Part shown: piece after piece, positions 51,051 to 61,954 of the stretch | Layout: each line of letters begins with the position of its first letter | Numbering within the stretch: position 1 is the first letter of the stretch | Assembly (NCBI GenBank): GCA_964036295.1 | Contig: OZ038464.1 | Location: forward strand, 25,896,508-25,960,507 | Length of the DNA: 64,000 nucleotides | Direction: 5' to 3' | DNA from: Plumapathes pennacea | Lineage: Eukaryota; Cnidaria; Anthozoa; Antipatharia; Myriopathidae | Translations under genes and position numbers: made by a program | The notes under the pieces: model-generated | What the model saw: only the letters and a program-made list of their open reading frames with translations | Told to the model about the DNA's origin: nothing | The model's database searches: none

Positions 51051-51275
51051 CTAGTGAAATTTTTACACTTCATGAGAGGGTGATTTTACATTTTATATTT
51101 AAATGATATTAAAATGACGTCACAGTCACATGAGGAGCTTATTTTAACTCATGGTCACTCGTGGTCACTCGTAGTCACTCGTGGTCATTCGTGGTCATTC
51201 GTGGTCACTCGTGGTCATTCGTGGTCATTCGTGGTCACTCGTGGTCACTCGTGTGTTCTTTTAGTCACTATCTAT
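51051..51275. repeat. Third copy of the array-bearing segment
   Basis: This repeats, in direct orientation, the text of about 50138-50340 (GTGAAATTTTTACACTT, GAGGAGCTTATTTT) and carries its own TCGTGGTCAC array (about 51150-51253). The palindrome therefore has one and a half units more than a simple inverted repeat. Confidence 0.85.
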
Positions 51276-51603
51276 TTAATTGTACTGCCTATGAATTCAA
51301 AATTGGAAAATCAATTAAATAGGCTTCCTGTGCGATTTGTTTTCACTCTGGATTGCATGCTCCAGACTCAGACATGCATATTTAATGAGCTTGAATTGTT
51401 TTGTATGTGAACCCACTCAAAACAGCATGATTTCTTCCACAATCAAAGCAAAACTTGAACGGTTTACTTCAAATTATACACGGGCTTCAGAGCTAGTCAT
51501 ACTTCTAAGGGCTTGTGAACGATTCTCGCTGCAAATCACCGCATATCAGATTACAGCATTTGTTACAGTTTTAGTCTTGAAAGAAAAAAGACATCTGACT
51601 AAA

Positions 51604-52196
51604 TCATTCAAGACTCCAAGTTCCGATTGCTCTGAGCGAATACGGTAGCCGAAACTGGCGACAGAAGCGTATTAAAACAATACTTCGAGGGAAAATGATC
51701 AGCATACAGATTCTAATACATTCTTGAAGTGATCGAGTTACAAGATACGGGTAGAATATATTTGTCACGGTGATTGTTCGATTTCCACTGACTAACCTTT
51801 GTTGCTTGTCCTTTCTGAATAAGTATCTGAGTTTAACACAAAACGGCGTCTGAAGCTCCCGATTTGCTTTCAAGCGCTGTTCTTTTTGCGGAGTATTTTC
51901 TTCGGCCCGCGTTTGCTTCTGACGCTCCCGACTTGCTTTCAAGCACTGTTCTCTGTGCGGAGTATTTTCTTCGGCCCGCTTTTGCTTGTGAAGCTCCCGA
52001 TTTCCTTTCAAGCGCTGTTGTTTTGCGGAGTCGTTTCTTCGGCACGCTTCTGTTCATGATGTTGTCGGTCATAACATGATTGTCGTCTTTTCTCTAGACG
52101 TATTTGGCGCTGTTTGATCGCTTCACGGTTTCGCCTTGCCCGTGCCTGTTCCCTTCTCTTTTGAAGACGAGCTTCGCGAGACTGTTGTGTTTCAAG
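51604..52196 (-). pseudogene. STPR repeat coding remnant, right arm
   Basis: Read on the minus strand from 52196, the frame gives REARLQKRREQARARRNREA and similar repeats. A one-base loss near 52018-52024 shifts the frame, after which ELHKQKRAEENTPHREQCLK and ERQKQTRAEENTPQKEQRLK continue to about 51836. A less regular stretch follows (LRYLFRKDKQQRLVSGNRTI) to the stop at 51604. About four to five 23-residue units are visible. STPR arrays bind DNA in the insect protein FMBP-1 and occur in some mobile-element proteins. I infer a degenerate element gene. Confidence 0.65.
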
Positions 52197-52509
52197 TTTT
52201 TCAGTTTTTCAGTTTTCCATTTTCGTGAACGCAGCTACGATATATTGTTGCTTCGTTCAAATCTAAATGCTTCGTTCAAATCTAATTTCTCTTATTCCGA
52301 GTAAAACTACAGGGCACACGTGATCAATCCGGCCTTTGTTATTGGTTAGCAGGGTAACCGCGCCTAAAGTCGTACGCCAGACTGACTGACTGACAGACGA
52401 ACATTAAATTTCGAGATGGCGACTCGCTTGGAGTCCCCAAGTAAGGCGGTATAAGGCGGTATTACTTCATTAGTGTCGTGATTATTTCCCTCGCTTCGTT
52501 CGGGGACTA

Positions 52510-54267
52510 GCTGGATCCCCGGGAAATCTCAAGAAAGCCAAATTCAGTGGATTGATTATATTGTTGGAGGGCCCTCTGCCTTTTAACACATCAAAAACCC
52601 AAGCCAAACTGTATTAGTGAACTATAAACATGAACTCGAGTCACGAATCATTTTCGAAAGTGGCAACATTTGAATTCAGTACAATTTCAATACAGTTTCA
52701 AGCATTTTAAATTTACCATCAATACATTCCGGGAATACATTTTACAGTGGACCAGAATTTACCTGACAGAAATACACGTTTCAAACAAAAGTCACCTTCA
52801 AACTGCAGCCCGGTAGAAATCGTAGCGATTGTAGAATTACGTTCTTTGGGAGTTATTAACCATAGTCAAAGATCATGTTTTGATATGTCCACTCCGCTGG
52901 AAATTTTATCTGTCCGACAGTTTTGAAGGAATCGGAAATACTTAGCAAAGAGGAACAAATACTAGACAAAGGCCGTTTTTATACTACAGACGCGTCTCTG
53001 TCGCAGAAATTTTTGTCAAGCGATCGGGACGATTATATGGAAACACTCTTAGGATTGTTTCAAACGATTCTTATGTCAGAAGCGACTCGATTGTCCCGAT
53101 AGAACCATGTTCTATCCTTGCGTCGGAGACGACTGGAAATGCAGAGACGATCCTTACGTCAGAGACGATTATATGGAAACCAGGCTTAAGTTCGACTGGT
53201 ATAAAAACGAGTCGGAGAACTCGCTCCTTGCACGCTGCTTTTTTGCCGGGATTTCTTGCCTCGTGCAGCCATCTTGAAACTCCCTGACCGTGATGGGCAA
53301 TTAACATATGTTAAGTTAAAAATGACTGTGTTACCGCCAGAGGGCTCGATCTTGATTGGTTAGGCTGCTATTTAGTCAGGGCAGCTGTCGTGCTGTACGC
53401 AATGTATGTCAAACCTGGCACGATATAAGAGTTTTAAATATTTTGCATATATATATTTTTAAATGCTCTAAACATAGCCCGAAACCCAGCCCTAACCCTA
53501 ACCCTAAACCCTAGGTCTAAAAACATAATAATAATAAATCACAAAAAGAATTGCATGCTAACAAGGCCAATATAGAAAACTCTTATATCACGCCATGGTT
53601 GTCGCAGGGTGTCTCGTCAGTCTAAAAAATGGTTAATTTTGACGCTACACATTTAGTGTGTGTGCATGGGCTTTATTTTTGTTTTTATGGAGTGGGGGAG
53701 GGGTGTGACATGATTGTTTTATCTCCTTTTGAAAAAGATCGGCTCAGGTCGGGAAATCGAATCATGAGGTGCTGTCTTGTTTACTTTGAAATTATTCATT
53801 GTTACTTCCGTTTCATTCAGTTAATATTTTATCACCTCGAGAACTGTGACTATATATAGACAAAATTCTTGTGAGCTCGCGTAGATGATGCATTGAGTTC
53901 AGATCCCCTCAATGCAACCTGCCGGGTGAAGTTAAAGCAGGTGCGGGCCCAAATACAATGTGCCCGAGGAGCATCCGCCATGATTTATTCATTCTCTTTG
54001 TGATGCGTCTATTGCACGTCTCTTTTTACTTATTGTTTTTATCAACAATCAGTGTATTTAAAGTTATCGTGTGGGGGTCGTAACTTCCGAGTACAAAACA
54101 TCATAACATTATACTTTTGGGCTGTCTAAACGAGGTAATATAACTGGGTTGAACAGACCCCTCACTGACCCTCACTGGTTTAAGGAAGTCCTGATTTGTA
54201 TGGTGTAGTTAAGTTATGCTCTCAAGCCGGACACCACTGTAGACTTCCAAGCTATTAAGAGTCATGA
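52510..54267. other. Intergenic and distal upstream region of Ig-TIR gene 2
   Basis: It contains the upstream block shared with the other Ig-TIR loci (53341-53400), a short telomere-like run (about 53490-53512, CCCTAACCCTAACCC) and three consecutive predicted stem-loops at 53890-53966. No exon was recognised. Confidence 0.5.
53890..53966. other. Three consecutive perfect stem-loops (possible structured RNA)
   Basis: Stem 1 GCATTGAG/CTCAATGC (53890-53897 with 53908-53915), stem 2 CCTGC/GCAGG (53918-53922 with 53937-53941) and stem 3 CGGGC/GCCCG (53944-53948 with 53962-53966) follow within 77 nt. I match it to no known RNA family and it could be a repeat remnant. Confidence 0.25.
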
Positions 54268-54438
54268 GTAGTTTTAATATGGCCTAGTCATTGTTAATAA
54301 ATAAACTGTGACTGTCATTCCCTTTTGATGGATTCTGGCAAGTGGGAGCACGATAGTGAGCCATAAGAGAAGATGATAAACTCGGTATGGTGCATCAAAA
54401 CACACCGACGAAGAACCTTGACACATGCACAGTGCAAC
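54268..54438 (+). promoter_or_regulatory. Conserved proximal promoter/5' UTR of Ig-TIR gene 2
   Basis: AATATGGCC, CTTTTGATGGATTCTGGC.AGTGG and ACACATGCACAGTGCAACAT are shared with 886-1031 upstream of gene 1; a weaker match is upstream of the third locus. Confidence 0.55.
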
Positions 54439-57400
54439 ATGATTTGGAGCCTTGTGATATTCATGATAGCCGCTTTTTCTGTTAGAGCTGGTAAAGTACT
54501 AACTTCTTCTCTGATTCATTTTAAAAGTGCTTGCTTTAAACTGCTCTTGTTCGTCATTTTGGTTTATCGTTTACACGGCCGTGCTATATAATCACATAGT
54601 CAGTCAAAATCTCCTTGGTCTGCCCGGGTTTGTAATTCGGTGACCGAATGTTTAGGAAGTATTTTCACCTAGTTGCCCGTTCACAATGGCGCTGTCAATG
54701 CCATGCACTGTTTACTGACAGCCGTGACCCAATCAAAGATGTATTTCTTATTATCTCTGTCTCACTGTTTTCACGATTCGTTATTAAACTCGGTCTTACA
54801 GTTTTTGAGGCAATTTTTTCGTGGCCCATGTTGTTACCTGTATCCACAGTCAATTTTTTTTTAGTTTTGGGTTAGTCCCGAATTTAGATTCATATCTTTG
54901 TTTTACTTTCAGCCAAATCACAATGATGTACCTTTCTGTCAAAACAAACATACGAAACAATTACAGCATTAAAGTCCGTTCGACAACAACGTTAAACGTG
55001 AGCTGAGCGTCTAATCATTCATTTGATTATGGGATTGGCCTCATCTTCAGAATTTAACTTTTAAATAGATATGAAGTTAAAAGTGACAGTAAAAGCTGGT
55101 AGTCTTAAAGGGGCCCCTTCAAACACAGTCCTTTGCGCGCCGAAATCCTTGGTTCCGCTATTTTTGGGGCCCCCGAAAGTCGAAAGATGAATAGCAATCG
55201 GAAAGCAATCCACTTCCATTCGACTCGTTTGAGGAGAAGATTAGTTTCTTTTGATCTAAAAGTGCTACTAACCTATTTTTCTTTTGATTAATTACGTTCT
55301 TTTTGTGTTGGGAACCAAATTCATCCTTGGGTTTTCCAGATGTAAACAAGAACATTGAAAAAGTTGAGAGGGCCCCTTTAACTTTGTGATGATTTCAGTT
55401 TTGGTTTGGGTCAGATTTATTGGCACGGAGAGCTTTCAGTAAAAAAAGGAAACAGATATAGAAAAGAGAGCGAGAGAAAATGTACCGTCGACAACTGCTC
55501 TACCTATACCACTATTTCAGGGCCCGGTTGTTCAAAGCACGGTTAGTTGTCATTTTGGGCCTAAAGTTGCAAACCTTTCGTAAACAAAACATTTTCCTAA
55601 CTAGGTTTTGCGCTATAACAAACATTTTGGTAAGTCTTTGATCAAAACTCAGCAGTTTGTTGGCCAAAATAACGAGAGGCAGAATTTCGTTAACCGTGGG
55701 TTAGCTTAACCGGACTTTAAACAACCCAGCCCAGATGTCCAAGATATGCTTTTATTGTTTGTTTGTTTGTTTTCTTTTTGAAAAGTTAAGGACTAGAAGT
55801 ATTAGCAGATCAGTAGATTCGACGCGGCGGTGCCATCTGCTGCGATTACCAATGGCTCTGCTATAGTGACGCCATATTAACGTTTGATTTATTTCCAAGG
55901 TGTGGCGTTTTCTCGAATTACTGCTAATAATCTCAGTACGACAAATTTTTATAGCTTTCGCACTGAGTCATGGACTACTAAACTTGCAGCTGTTTCTCTT
56001 TTTTTTTTTTTTCTTTTTTTCTTTTTTCTTTTTCACGACAGCATTGCTTGCGCTGAAATAAATAAAGCATATTAAATAACCAGATGAAAATTTATTGGGG
56101 AGCCGATGACCTGCATTACACAGTATTATATAGCTATCGTCGTTTGTCAGGAGTGAGCAATCATCAACAATTGATAATGACTTCCATGGACATATCGCCG
56201 ACTCCTGGTCACTCGACGTATTCATTATCTTTCCTCGTTTTCTCTCCTGCAGATCATTGTCCTCGTTCTTATTTTCTAGTTAATTCTAGTTAATTGTTTT
56301 GTTTCGTTTTGTTTTGTCCTGCACCAGCTGTTTTATTTTGTCGGTTTTGATGTCTTGCATTCAGTTTTAGAGGGTTTATAGAGGTTTTGCAAGGCAGCCA
56401 TGTTGCATGCCAGGAACAATGAATTTTTTGCACAGCAGTAGCTCTTTTTTCCCAGAGGAACTAAATTCTGTTGTTCCCGGCATGCAACATGGCTGCCGTA
56501 CAAAACCGCTACTAGCCAGTTATTCATCGAAAAATATATACCCTCTTGCAGATGTGCTTACAGATGACATCACCTGCAAAATCATACACTTGTCTTCTTC
56601 TCCCTTCAACAAGTTACGTTGTGATATCTCTGGGGATGTTCCTCCTGATGCAGTCAAATCTCTTACCTGGTCATGGGACTCATGGGATACGAGCTATGTT
56701 GAAAAGAAAACGTGCAATGTGACCAGTTCTATGCCATTGGATTTCTGCCAATCACTTCTTTTTAATACAAGTGTTAGTCAAGTCAACTGCACTATTTCTG
56801 CTACCGACAGCCGAATAAAGTGTGGAGTCAATTGTGGTAAGGCACAGTTGATCTTTAACTGTCGCTCAACTTAACTGTAAGCTACTAGCGGGACCCCCGT
56901 AAAATACGGGTGGCATCCCCTTTTTACCCTTTTGAAATGAACAGTGGCATGAGAGGCCATATTTATATTTTCTTTTGCTCCCTTTTGGCCGCCATATTGG
57001 ATGCTTTTATGAGGGAGCTGGGGAAAGAGCGTAACACACACGTTGGAAAAGATATTTTGTGCTGCCTAGCCGTTATTATGAGGCAAGTCAATCAACCACA
57101 GAAAGCCTGGTGAAAGTTAGAAATTGTTGTGACGTTTTACAGGGACGAACAAACTCACTCATTCAACAGTTATTGGGATAGAATAATTTGTTTCCGTAGC
57201 CAAGTCCAAAATAAAGCCACTGTCTGCTAGTTCTTATCAAATCGCAAACCAGGGAAAACCTAACCGTTTTTTGCGGGGTCCCGCTAGTCCCCGATCCCTG
57301 CGAGGGTAATACTCAGAGTGTTTTTCTCTCTACCCAGTTTCTCCAACCGTGGTAATAAACAATACGCATACTATACAGAAATGGTACGGAGGCAGAAGAC

Positions 57401-60381
57401 GTGTATTACGTTGCATAGCTCGTGGATGGCCGAGGCCAACAACTACTTGGTTTAAAGATGGAAAACAAATCAAGGGCGATACCGTACTCAATAGGATGCG
57501 TGTCATAACCCAGAAAACAGTGAACAAAAACAAGCGAATAGTTGACCTCGAATTTCTGAATATAACCAGCATACACATAGGCAGGTACGATTGCATAGCC
57601 ACCAACATCGCTGGGAAGACTGCAAGAAGTCTTGGGATACATGTGGGCTGTAAGTATCTCATTTCTCTACATGCCACCTCTCCCCGCCACACACCCCCAA
57701 CATCCCCCCCCCCCCCCCCCCCCACCTCCTCCCCCAAAAAAGTTGACTGCAACAAATGAATAAATATAGTCAGAGGTCTAGTTGTTTCAAAATAATATGT
57801 TCGATTGATACCAAACATTTGAGGCGTTATTGCGTAATCAGTGAAGTCACAGATCTAGTATTTTATACATTAATATTCCTCAGTATTTAGCCAATTGGAA
57901 TGCTCTCGTTGATGCTCTCGTTGATCAAGGCGTTAAAACTTGATCCAATTTAGAATGTTTCTTTTTTCACCTAAATACCTATGCTGTGCTATAATGTAAA
58001 ACCTATTGCTCTCAGTAAACTAATTTTGTTCTGATACATAGGTCCCTCTCCACGCAAGTGTGAAATACGACGGACTTCGCCCATGGTTCTGGTAGTGAAT
58101 AAGGGGAAAAACGTGACACTAAAATGTTCTGGCCGGGAACCCGCATTTACCCCGACTCTTGCAGAGTGGATACCAAATATACTTGTTTCCCGACATAGGT
58201 CTCAAGATGAACTCAGATGCTTCAGCAGAAGCATTACAGGAATAATTTACAATGTGTCTGATGCTGATACTGGAATATATACATGCAGCGCCCACTGTTC
58301 GACGTTAGAAACCAAGAATTCGTCAATGTATGTTCTTCTCAACAGCCAAAGTGAGTTGAATTTTTGTCCTTGAAACTTATACACTATAACAAGAAATTAT
58401 CATTACTCTCTGTGTTTATTACGGACCCAACTTGATTTTTAACTGGACAAAAAGAGACTTACTTACAGACGAATGTACGAAACTATAATGTCAGTTAACA
58501 TTTATTTTGCTTGCAGGGCCATTTTACCGCTTGTTGGTGGGGCAGGAGACAATTTCAGCGCTGCCAGGATCAGATGTATATTTAAAATGCGAAGTTAGGT
58601 CTTTTGAGTTCCTGTTAAAATTTGTGCGAACATTTTGGAGGTTTAACGGCACAACTATCATAAAGGCCGACCAACGCTACGAGACAAGTTGGCATTTGAA
58701 GTCAAACGATACAATTATACTTTCCCTGAAGATACGCAATGTTGGTCACTACGATGCAGGACTTTACACCTGTGGAATGAATGAATCGATAAGTGCTGAA
58801 ACATTACTCAAGAACATATCTCTGCTGGTCACTCTGGAACCTCATATCAACAACAACCCAAAAGGTACAGTGAACAACTCGTTTGCAATTTAAGTTTAAT
58901 CGCTTAAAAACACTGTTTTGGGAGACTTGCTCCTAAATGAGAAAGAGTGCCTGCATGTGGATTAAAACATCAATGCCATGACGCGGCAGTGTAAACTGCT
59001 AAGAGTTAAACAAATCCAGAGACAAGAACTGAAGAAGAACGACTCATTCAACGATATAGTACACTGTGCGCTTACATCTCTGTTGTGGTAGCGTATATTA
59101 TGTGAAAACAATTTTGAAGTAGTTTTAAATCGCAATTGGCTGGGCGCACAAAGCGTCAAAATAATTGAAATCAGACACAGCGGAGCTTCCCTTAAGGGGA
59201 CACCCTCAGGAGAAGGAAACGTGTCCCCCAGGTGTCCCTTGAATGGAGGTAATCAATAGAAGGATTATATGAGCGTTTTTTTTTTTCGGAAGAAGGAGAG
59301 GTGTCCCCTTAGGTGCCCCAAAGTAAAGGTTCCACTGTAATCTTTCCTAATTTGCAGCGAATGACACCTTTTCCAGTATGGAGCCGAGCATTTTAATTCT
59401 TATATTGGTTGGCTGTACTGTAATGGTTGGGTTTGCTGCGCTGGTATCGTATCAAAGTTACAAAAAGTGGACCTCGCCAGCCAGAAAAAACTGTAAGTAC
59501 TGAATACTGTAAGTTTACTGTAGTTGAGAGGACACTTTAACCGAACATTGGCGGTCAAGCAAGGCTAAGGTTAAAAGAGTGTAAAGAAAAGTATGACCGA
59601 CCCTATTTGGTTGATTTAGTTTGGTTAATTGGCGTTTAAGTGATATAGATAAAATAGGAGCGGCCAATCTTTATGGGCATTTACAATGGCGAGCTGCTTG
59701 TGAAATGAAGGAATGACATGTACACCTGTACAGATCTTTATGAAAAGTTATGCATACTAATCAGTACGGCAACAAATATTTATAAAAGTTAGAATACTGA
59801 TAAATAACTCATCAGACTTTTATTGGCATTTACAAAGTGTGCATGTGACTCAAATTCTGAGCTCGTATTGGTTTGCACACTTATGCATTATTAATGAATT
59901 TTACGATATTCTTTCCAAAGATTCAGGCGGAACCGAAATGAAAGAGTTTAAGAGCGATGTCTTCGTGACGTACAGCGGTAAGGACTTTGAATGGGTGGAC
60001 AAAGAACTAATTCCGGTTCTCGAAGAAAACCATGTTAATTACATCATTCACTGCAGAGATTTCGAGTTGGGAAAACCAATTGTCGAGAACATGGCGGACA
60101 GCATCTACACAAGCCGTAAGATTATCGTGATACTTTCTAGAAACTACATAGCAAGTCGCTTTTGCCTGGAAGAACTGGGAATGGCTCTGCAAAGAAACAA
60201 GGTTGGGAGCGACACACCCATAGTTGCAATCCAGCTGGAGAAACTTAAACGAAGTGAAATCCCAAAAGATTTAAGGCAACTAACCTTCTTGGACTATGCA
60301 GACAAAGAAGAAAGACAATTCTGGAAAAAAAGACTGATGAGAGAAATCTGTGCCGTTGAATGGAACAAACTAAGGCCTTAA
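54439..60381 (+). CDS. IL-1R-like receptor 2: signal peptide, four Ig-like domains, TM, TIR
   Basis: Exons 54439-54490, 56552-56836, 57338-57649, 58042-58350, 58517-58864, 59358-59492 and 59921-60381; all phase-1 introns, 633 aa. The exon order and most lengths copy gene 1. It has a signal peptide (MIWSLVIFMIAAFSVRA), a first domain with LTWSW and paired cysteines, an I-set Ig (WPRPTTTWFKDG, YDCIATNIAG), two further Igs (DTGIYTCS, DAGLYTCG), a TM exon (ILILILVGCTVMVGFAALV) and a TIR (DVFVTYS, RDFELGKP, FW). By hand count the TIR differs from gene 1 at about 14 of 134 residues, while exon 3 differs at about 45 of 104. Exon 2 is four codons longer and the TM exon six codons longer. By family it is a plasma-membrane innate immune receptor, ligand unknown. 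A separate function from gene 1 is inferred from the diverged ectodomain. Confidence 0.88.
55107..55380. repeat. MITE with AAAGGGGCCC ends (intron 1, Ig-TIR gene 2)
   Basis: TTAAAGGGGCCCCTTC at the left and GAGGGCCCCTTTAA at the right form inverted ends about 270 bp apart. There is no coding content. Confidence 0.65.
55520..55733. repeat. MITE with GGGCCCGGTTGTTCAAAG ends (intron 1, Ig-TIR gene 2)
   Basis: The left end pairs with CTTTAAACAACCCAGCCC at the right; inside, GGTTAG.T and its complement recur. It resembles the smaller element at 48574-48690 at the ends only. Confidence 0.65.
56393..56507. repeat. Small foldback element just before exon 2 of Ig-TIR gene 2
   Basis: GCCATGTTGCATGCCAGGAACAA is mirrored by TTGTTCCCGGCATGCAACATGG across about 40 bp. 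The right arm ends about 45 bp before the exon-2 acceptor, so it replaces most of the local intron sequence seen in gene 1. No coding role. Confidence 0.7.
56884..57288. repeat. Foldback element with ACTAGCGGGACCCC ends (intron 2, Ig-TIR gene 2)
   Basis: ACTAGCGGGACCCCCG starts it and CGGGGTCCCGCTAGT ends it, about 405 bp. Just beyond, CCCCGATCCCTGCGAGGGTAAT resembles the outer edge of the 45991-52509 complex. A fragment of the same end sits at 5214 in gene 1. Confidence 0.8.
57700..57723. repeat. Poly-C tract
   Basis: A homopolymer run of about 20 C in a C-rich stretch directly after exon 3 of Ig-TIR gene 2; length in the assembly may be unreliable. Confidence 0.8.
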
Positions 60382-61754
60382 ATGTGACGGCTCTGATTAT
60401 GGAATGCCGCAGTTTATTAATTCCTGCGAACCAAAAATGATAGGAGGATCTTTGACTTGCAATTTATGGACTCAGCCGTTTATAATGGGTATAGAGATAG
60501 GACTGGTTGCAGGTGGCTACCTCAGAATTCGTTAGGGCGTATTTGTACAATCGTTACAATTCTACGCCACGCTTCACGGATCGACACACCCATAGTTGCA
60601 ATCCGCCCGGAGAAACTTAAGCGAAATGAAATCCCAAAAGATGAATCAAGTGAATCAAGAGGTGTCGGCCATGTTGGATTCCAACAGACATCCATATTTC
60701 AGCATTAAATAACTTTTAATGCAAAAAGCGATTCAAGAGATAGACTCAAAAGGGAAAGACCTTTCTTCTCAGTAATTATTTCAGAAAATACGGCACAAGG
60801 ATCAGTTCGAAATAGCGGGGAGTTCGAAATAACTGATGGTAAATGACTGAAAAAATGACGGTAAATCCAAGGGGATGCGACTCGACTTCGAAATATTGGG
60901 GACTTCGAATTAACCGAGTTCGAAATAGCGGGGTTCGGCTGTATACGTGTTGATGAAACTAGCGCTAACACTGAAAAATGACCAGGATGCTTTAATATCT
61001 CGCGAAGGGTGCCGGGAATTATTCCTATTGTCGGTTCAACTGTCGAATGAAATTATAAAAACAATGAAACTGAAAAATAGAATAAAAACAAAGGCAAAAA
61101 AAAAAAAAAAAAGATCAACTCGATGTAATCGATTTTTTTGTCCAGTCGGATAAGCTAACGCAGAAAAACTGACGTATTCGGTCACTTCAGCGCTTGGTTT
61201 ACAGAATTTAGAATTTTTAAGAACCGACGATCCACGACAATGAAAATCAAACTCTGCATTCTCCAGTTTTCGGATTTTCGGTCTCAAAGATGCTCCGGAA
61301 GAAGCCCACGTCTCAAATACAGTCAAAGTATTCACGCAATTGTGGCAGTTTCATGCACTGAATATCCGTTCAGCTATCAGGCTCATGCAGTGTTGTGTTG
61401 TTAATCAATGCGCGGAGAGCTTGTTTACAAGATAACAATTTAGTCTTGGCTGATTCAAATGTTGTATTATTAAGTACTTTGCGCGGACCACCCGCGTGTT
61501 ATTGGGAGGTCACTTTAAGGGCTCGATTTTGATTGGTTTAGCTGCTATTCAAGCCCAAGGCAGCTGTCTTGATGCACGCGATGTGTCTGCAGTCTGACAA
61601 ATTGTCGATTCAAACTCCACATATTTTCTAAAGTGTGTGGACTCTGTTGGTTTTAGATAGGCGATGAGCTGTTTTAATAATCCACTCACTAGATTTGTTA
61701 CAATACGTCCCTGTATAATAACCATATAGATGCATGGCTCAATAATAATAACAC
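60382..61754. other. Intergenic between Ig-TIR loci 2 and 3
   Basis: It contains the TIR fragment (60578-60642), a repeat-like stretch with recurring TTCGAAATA words (about 60800-60945), an A run near 61098 and the conserved upstream block at 61519-61580. No complete exon was seen. Confidence 0.55.
60578..60642 (+). pseudogene. Isolated TIR-domain fragment
   Basis: About 65 bp read DTPIVAIRPEKLKRNEIPK, nearly identical to the TIR region before LRR.TFLDYADKE in both receptors. It matches gene 1 better than the adjacent gene 2 (IDTP and KRNEIPK, against SDTP and KRSEIPK). Both flanks are unrelated, with no splice sites, so it is a leftover of duplication or conversion. Confidence 0.8.
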
Positions 61755-61905
61755 GAGTTGTTTTGATATGGCCCATTCATTACTAATGAAGGTCAGCTGT
61801 CATTCAATTTTGATGGCTTATGGCGGTGGTATTTCCAAGTCAAGATCAAAAGACTTGCAACAGCGCCGGAAAACCACTATGTGTTGGTGACATGTACGAT
61901 GCAAC
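61755..61905 (+). promoter_or_regulatory. Conserved proximal promoter/5' UTR of Ig-TIR gene 3
   Basis: ATATGGCCCATTCATTA, CTGTCATTCAATTTTGATGG and TGGCGGTGG correspond to the leaders at 886-1031 and 54268-54438. Confidence 0.55.
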
Positions 61906-61954
61906 ATGATTTTGGGTCTTGTGATACTCGTGGCTGTTGCTGCTGCTCGAGCTG
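61906..61954 (+). CDS. Signal-peptide exon of a third Ig-TIR receptor (incomplete)
   Basis: It encodes MILGLVILVAVAAARA followed by a phase-1 donor (G|GTAAAG), matching the first exons of the two complete receptors in length (49 against 52 nt), sequence and upstream DNA. No second exon resembling DVLTDDITCK is visible in the remaining 2 kb; since intron 1 is about 1.8-2.1 kb in the other two genes, it probably lies beyond the window. It could also be a dead start. Confidence 0.65.

Larger units (their letters stand above)
45991..52509. mobile_element. Composite nested inverted-repeat complex
   Basis: The outer arms are 45991-46490 and 51838-52509 (inverted; both begin TCCCCGAACGAAG.GAGGGA at the outer edge and share CTCGAAATTTAATGTTCGTC). 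A second inverted pair is 47236-47445 with 51640-51835. Enclosed are a palindrome at 47613-48493, a small MITE at 48574-48690 and a palindrome at 49703-51029. The right outer edge finishes CGGGGACTAG, near a potential short hairpin. I see no transposase, integrase or helicase domain. It looks like a nested nest of foldback or Helitron-like sequences; the class is inference. Confidence 0.75.

Noticed and set aside
51833-52072. 79-codon minus-strand frame starting MTDNIMNRSVPKKR as a protein
   Set aside because: It is the out-of-frame reading of the STPR repeats after a one-base loss.
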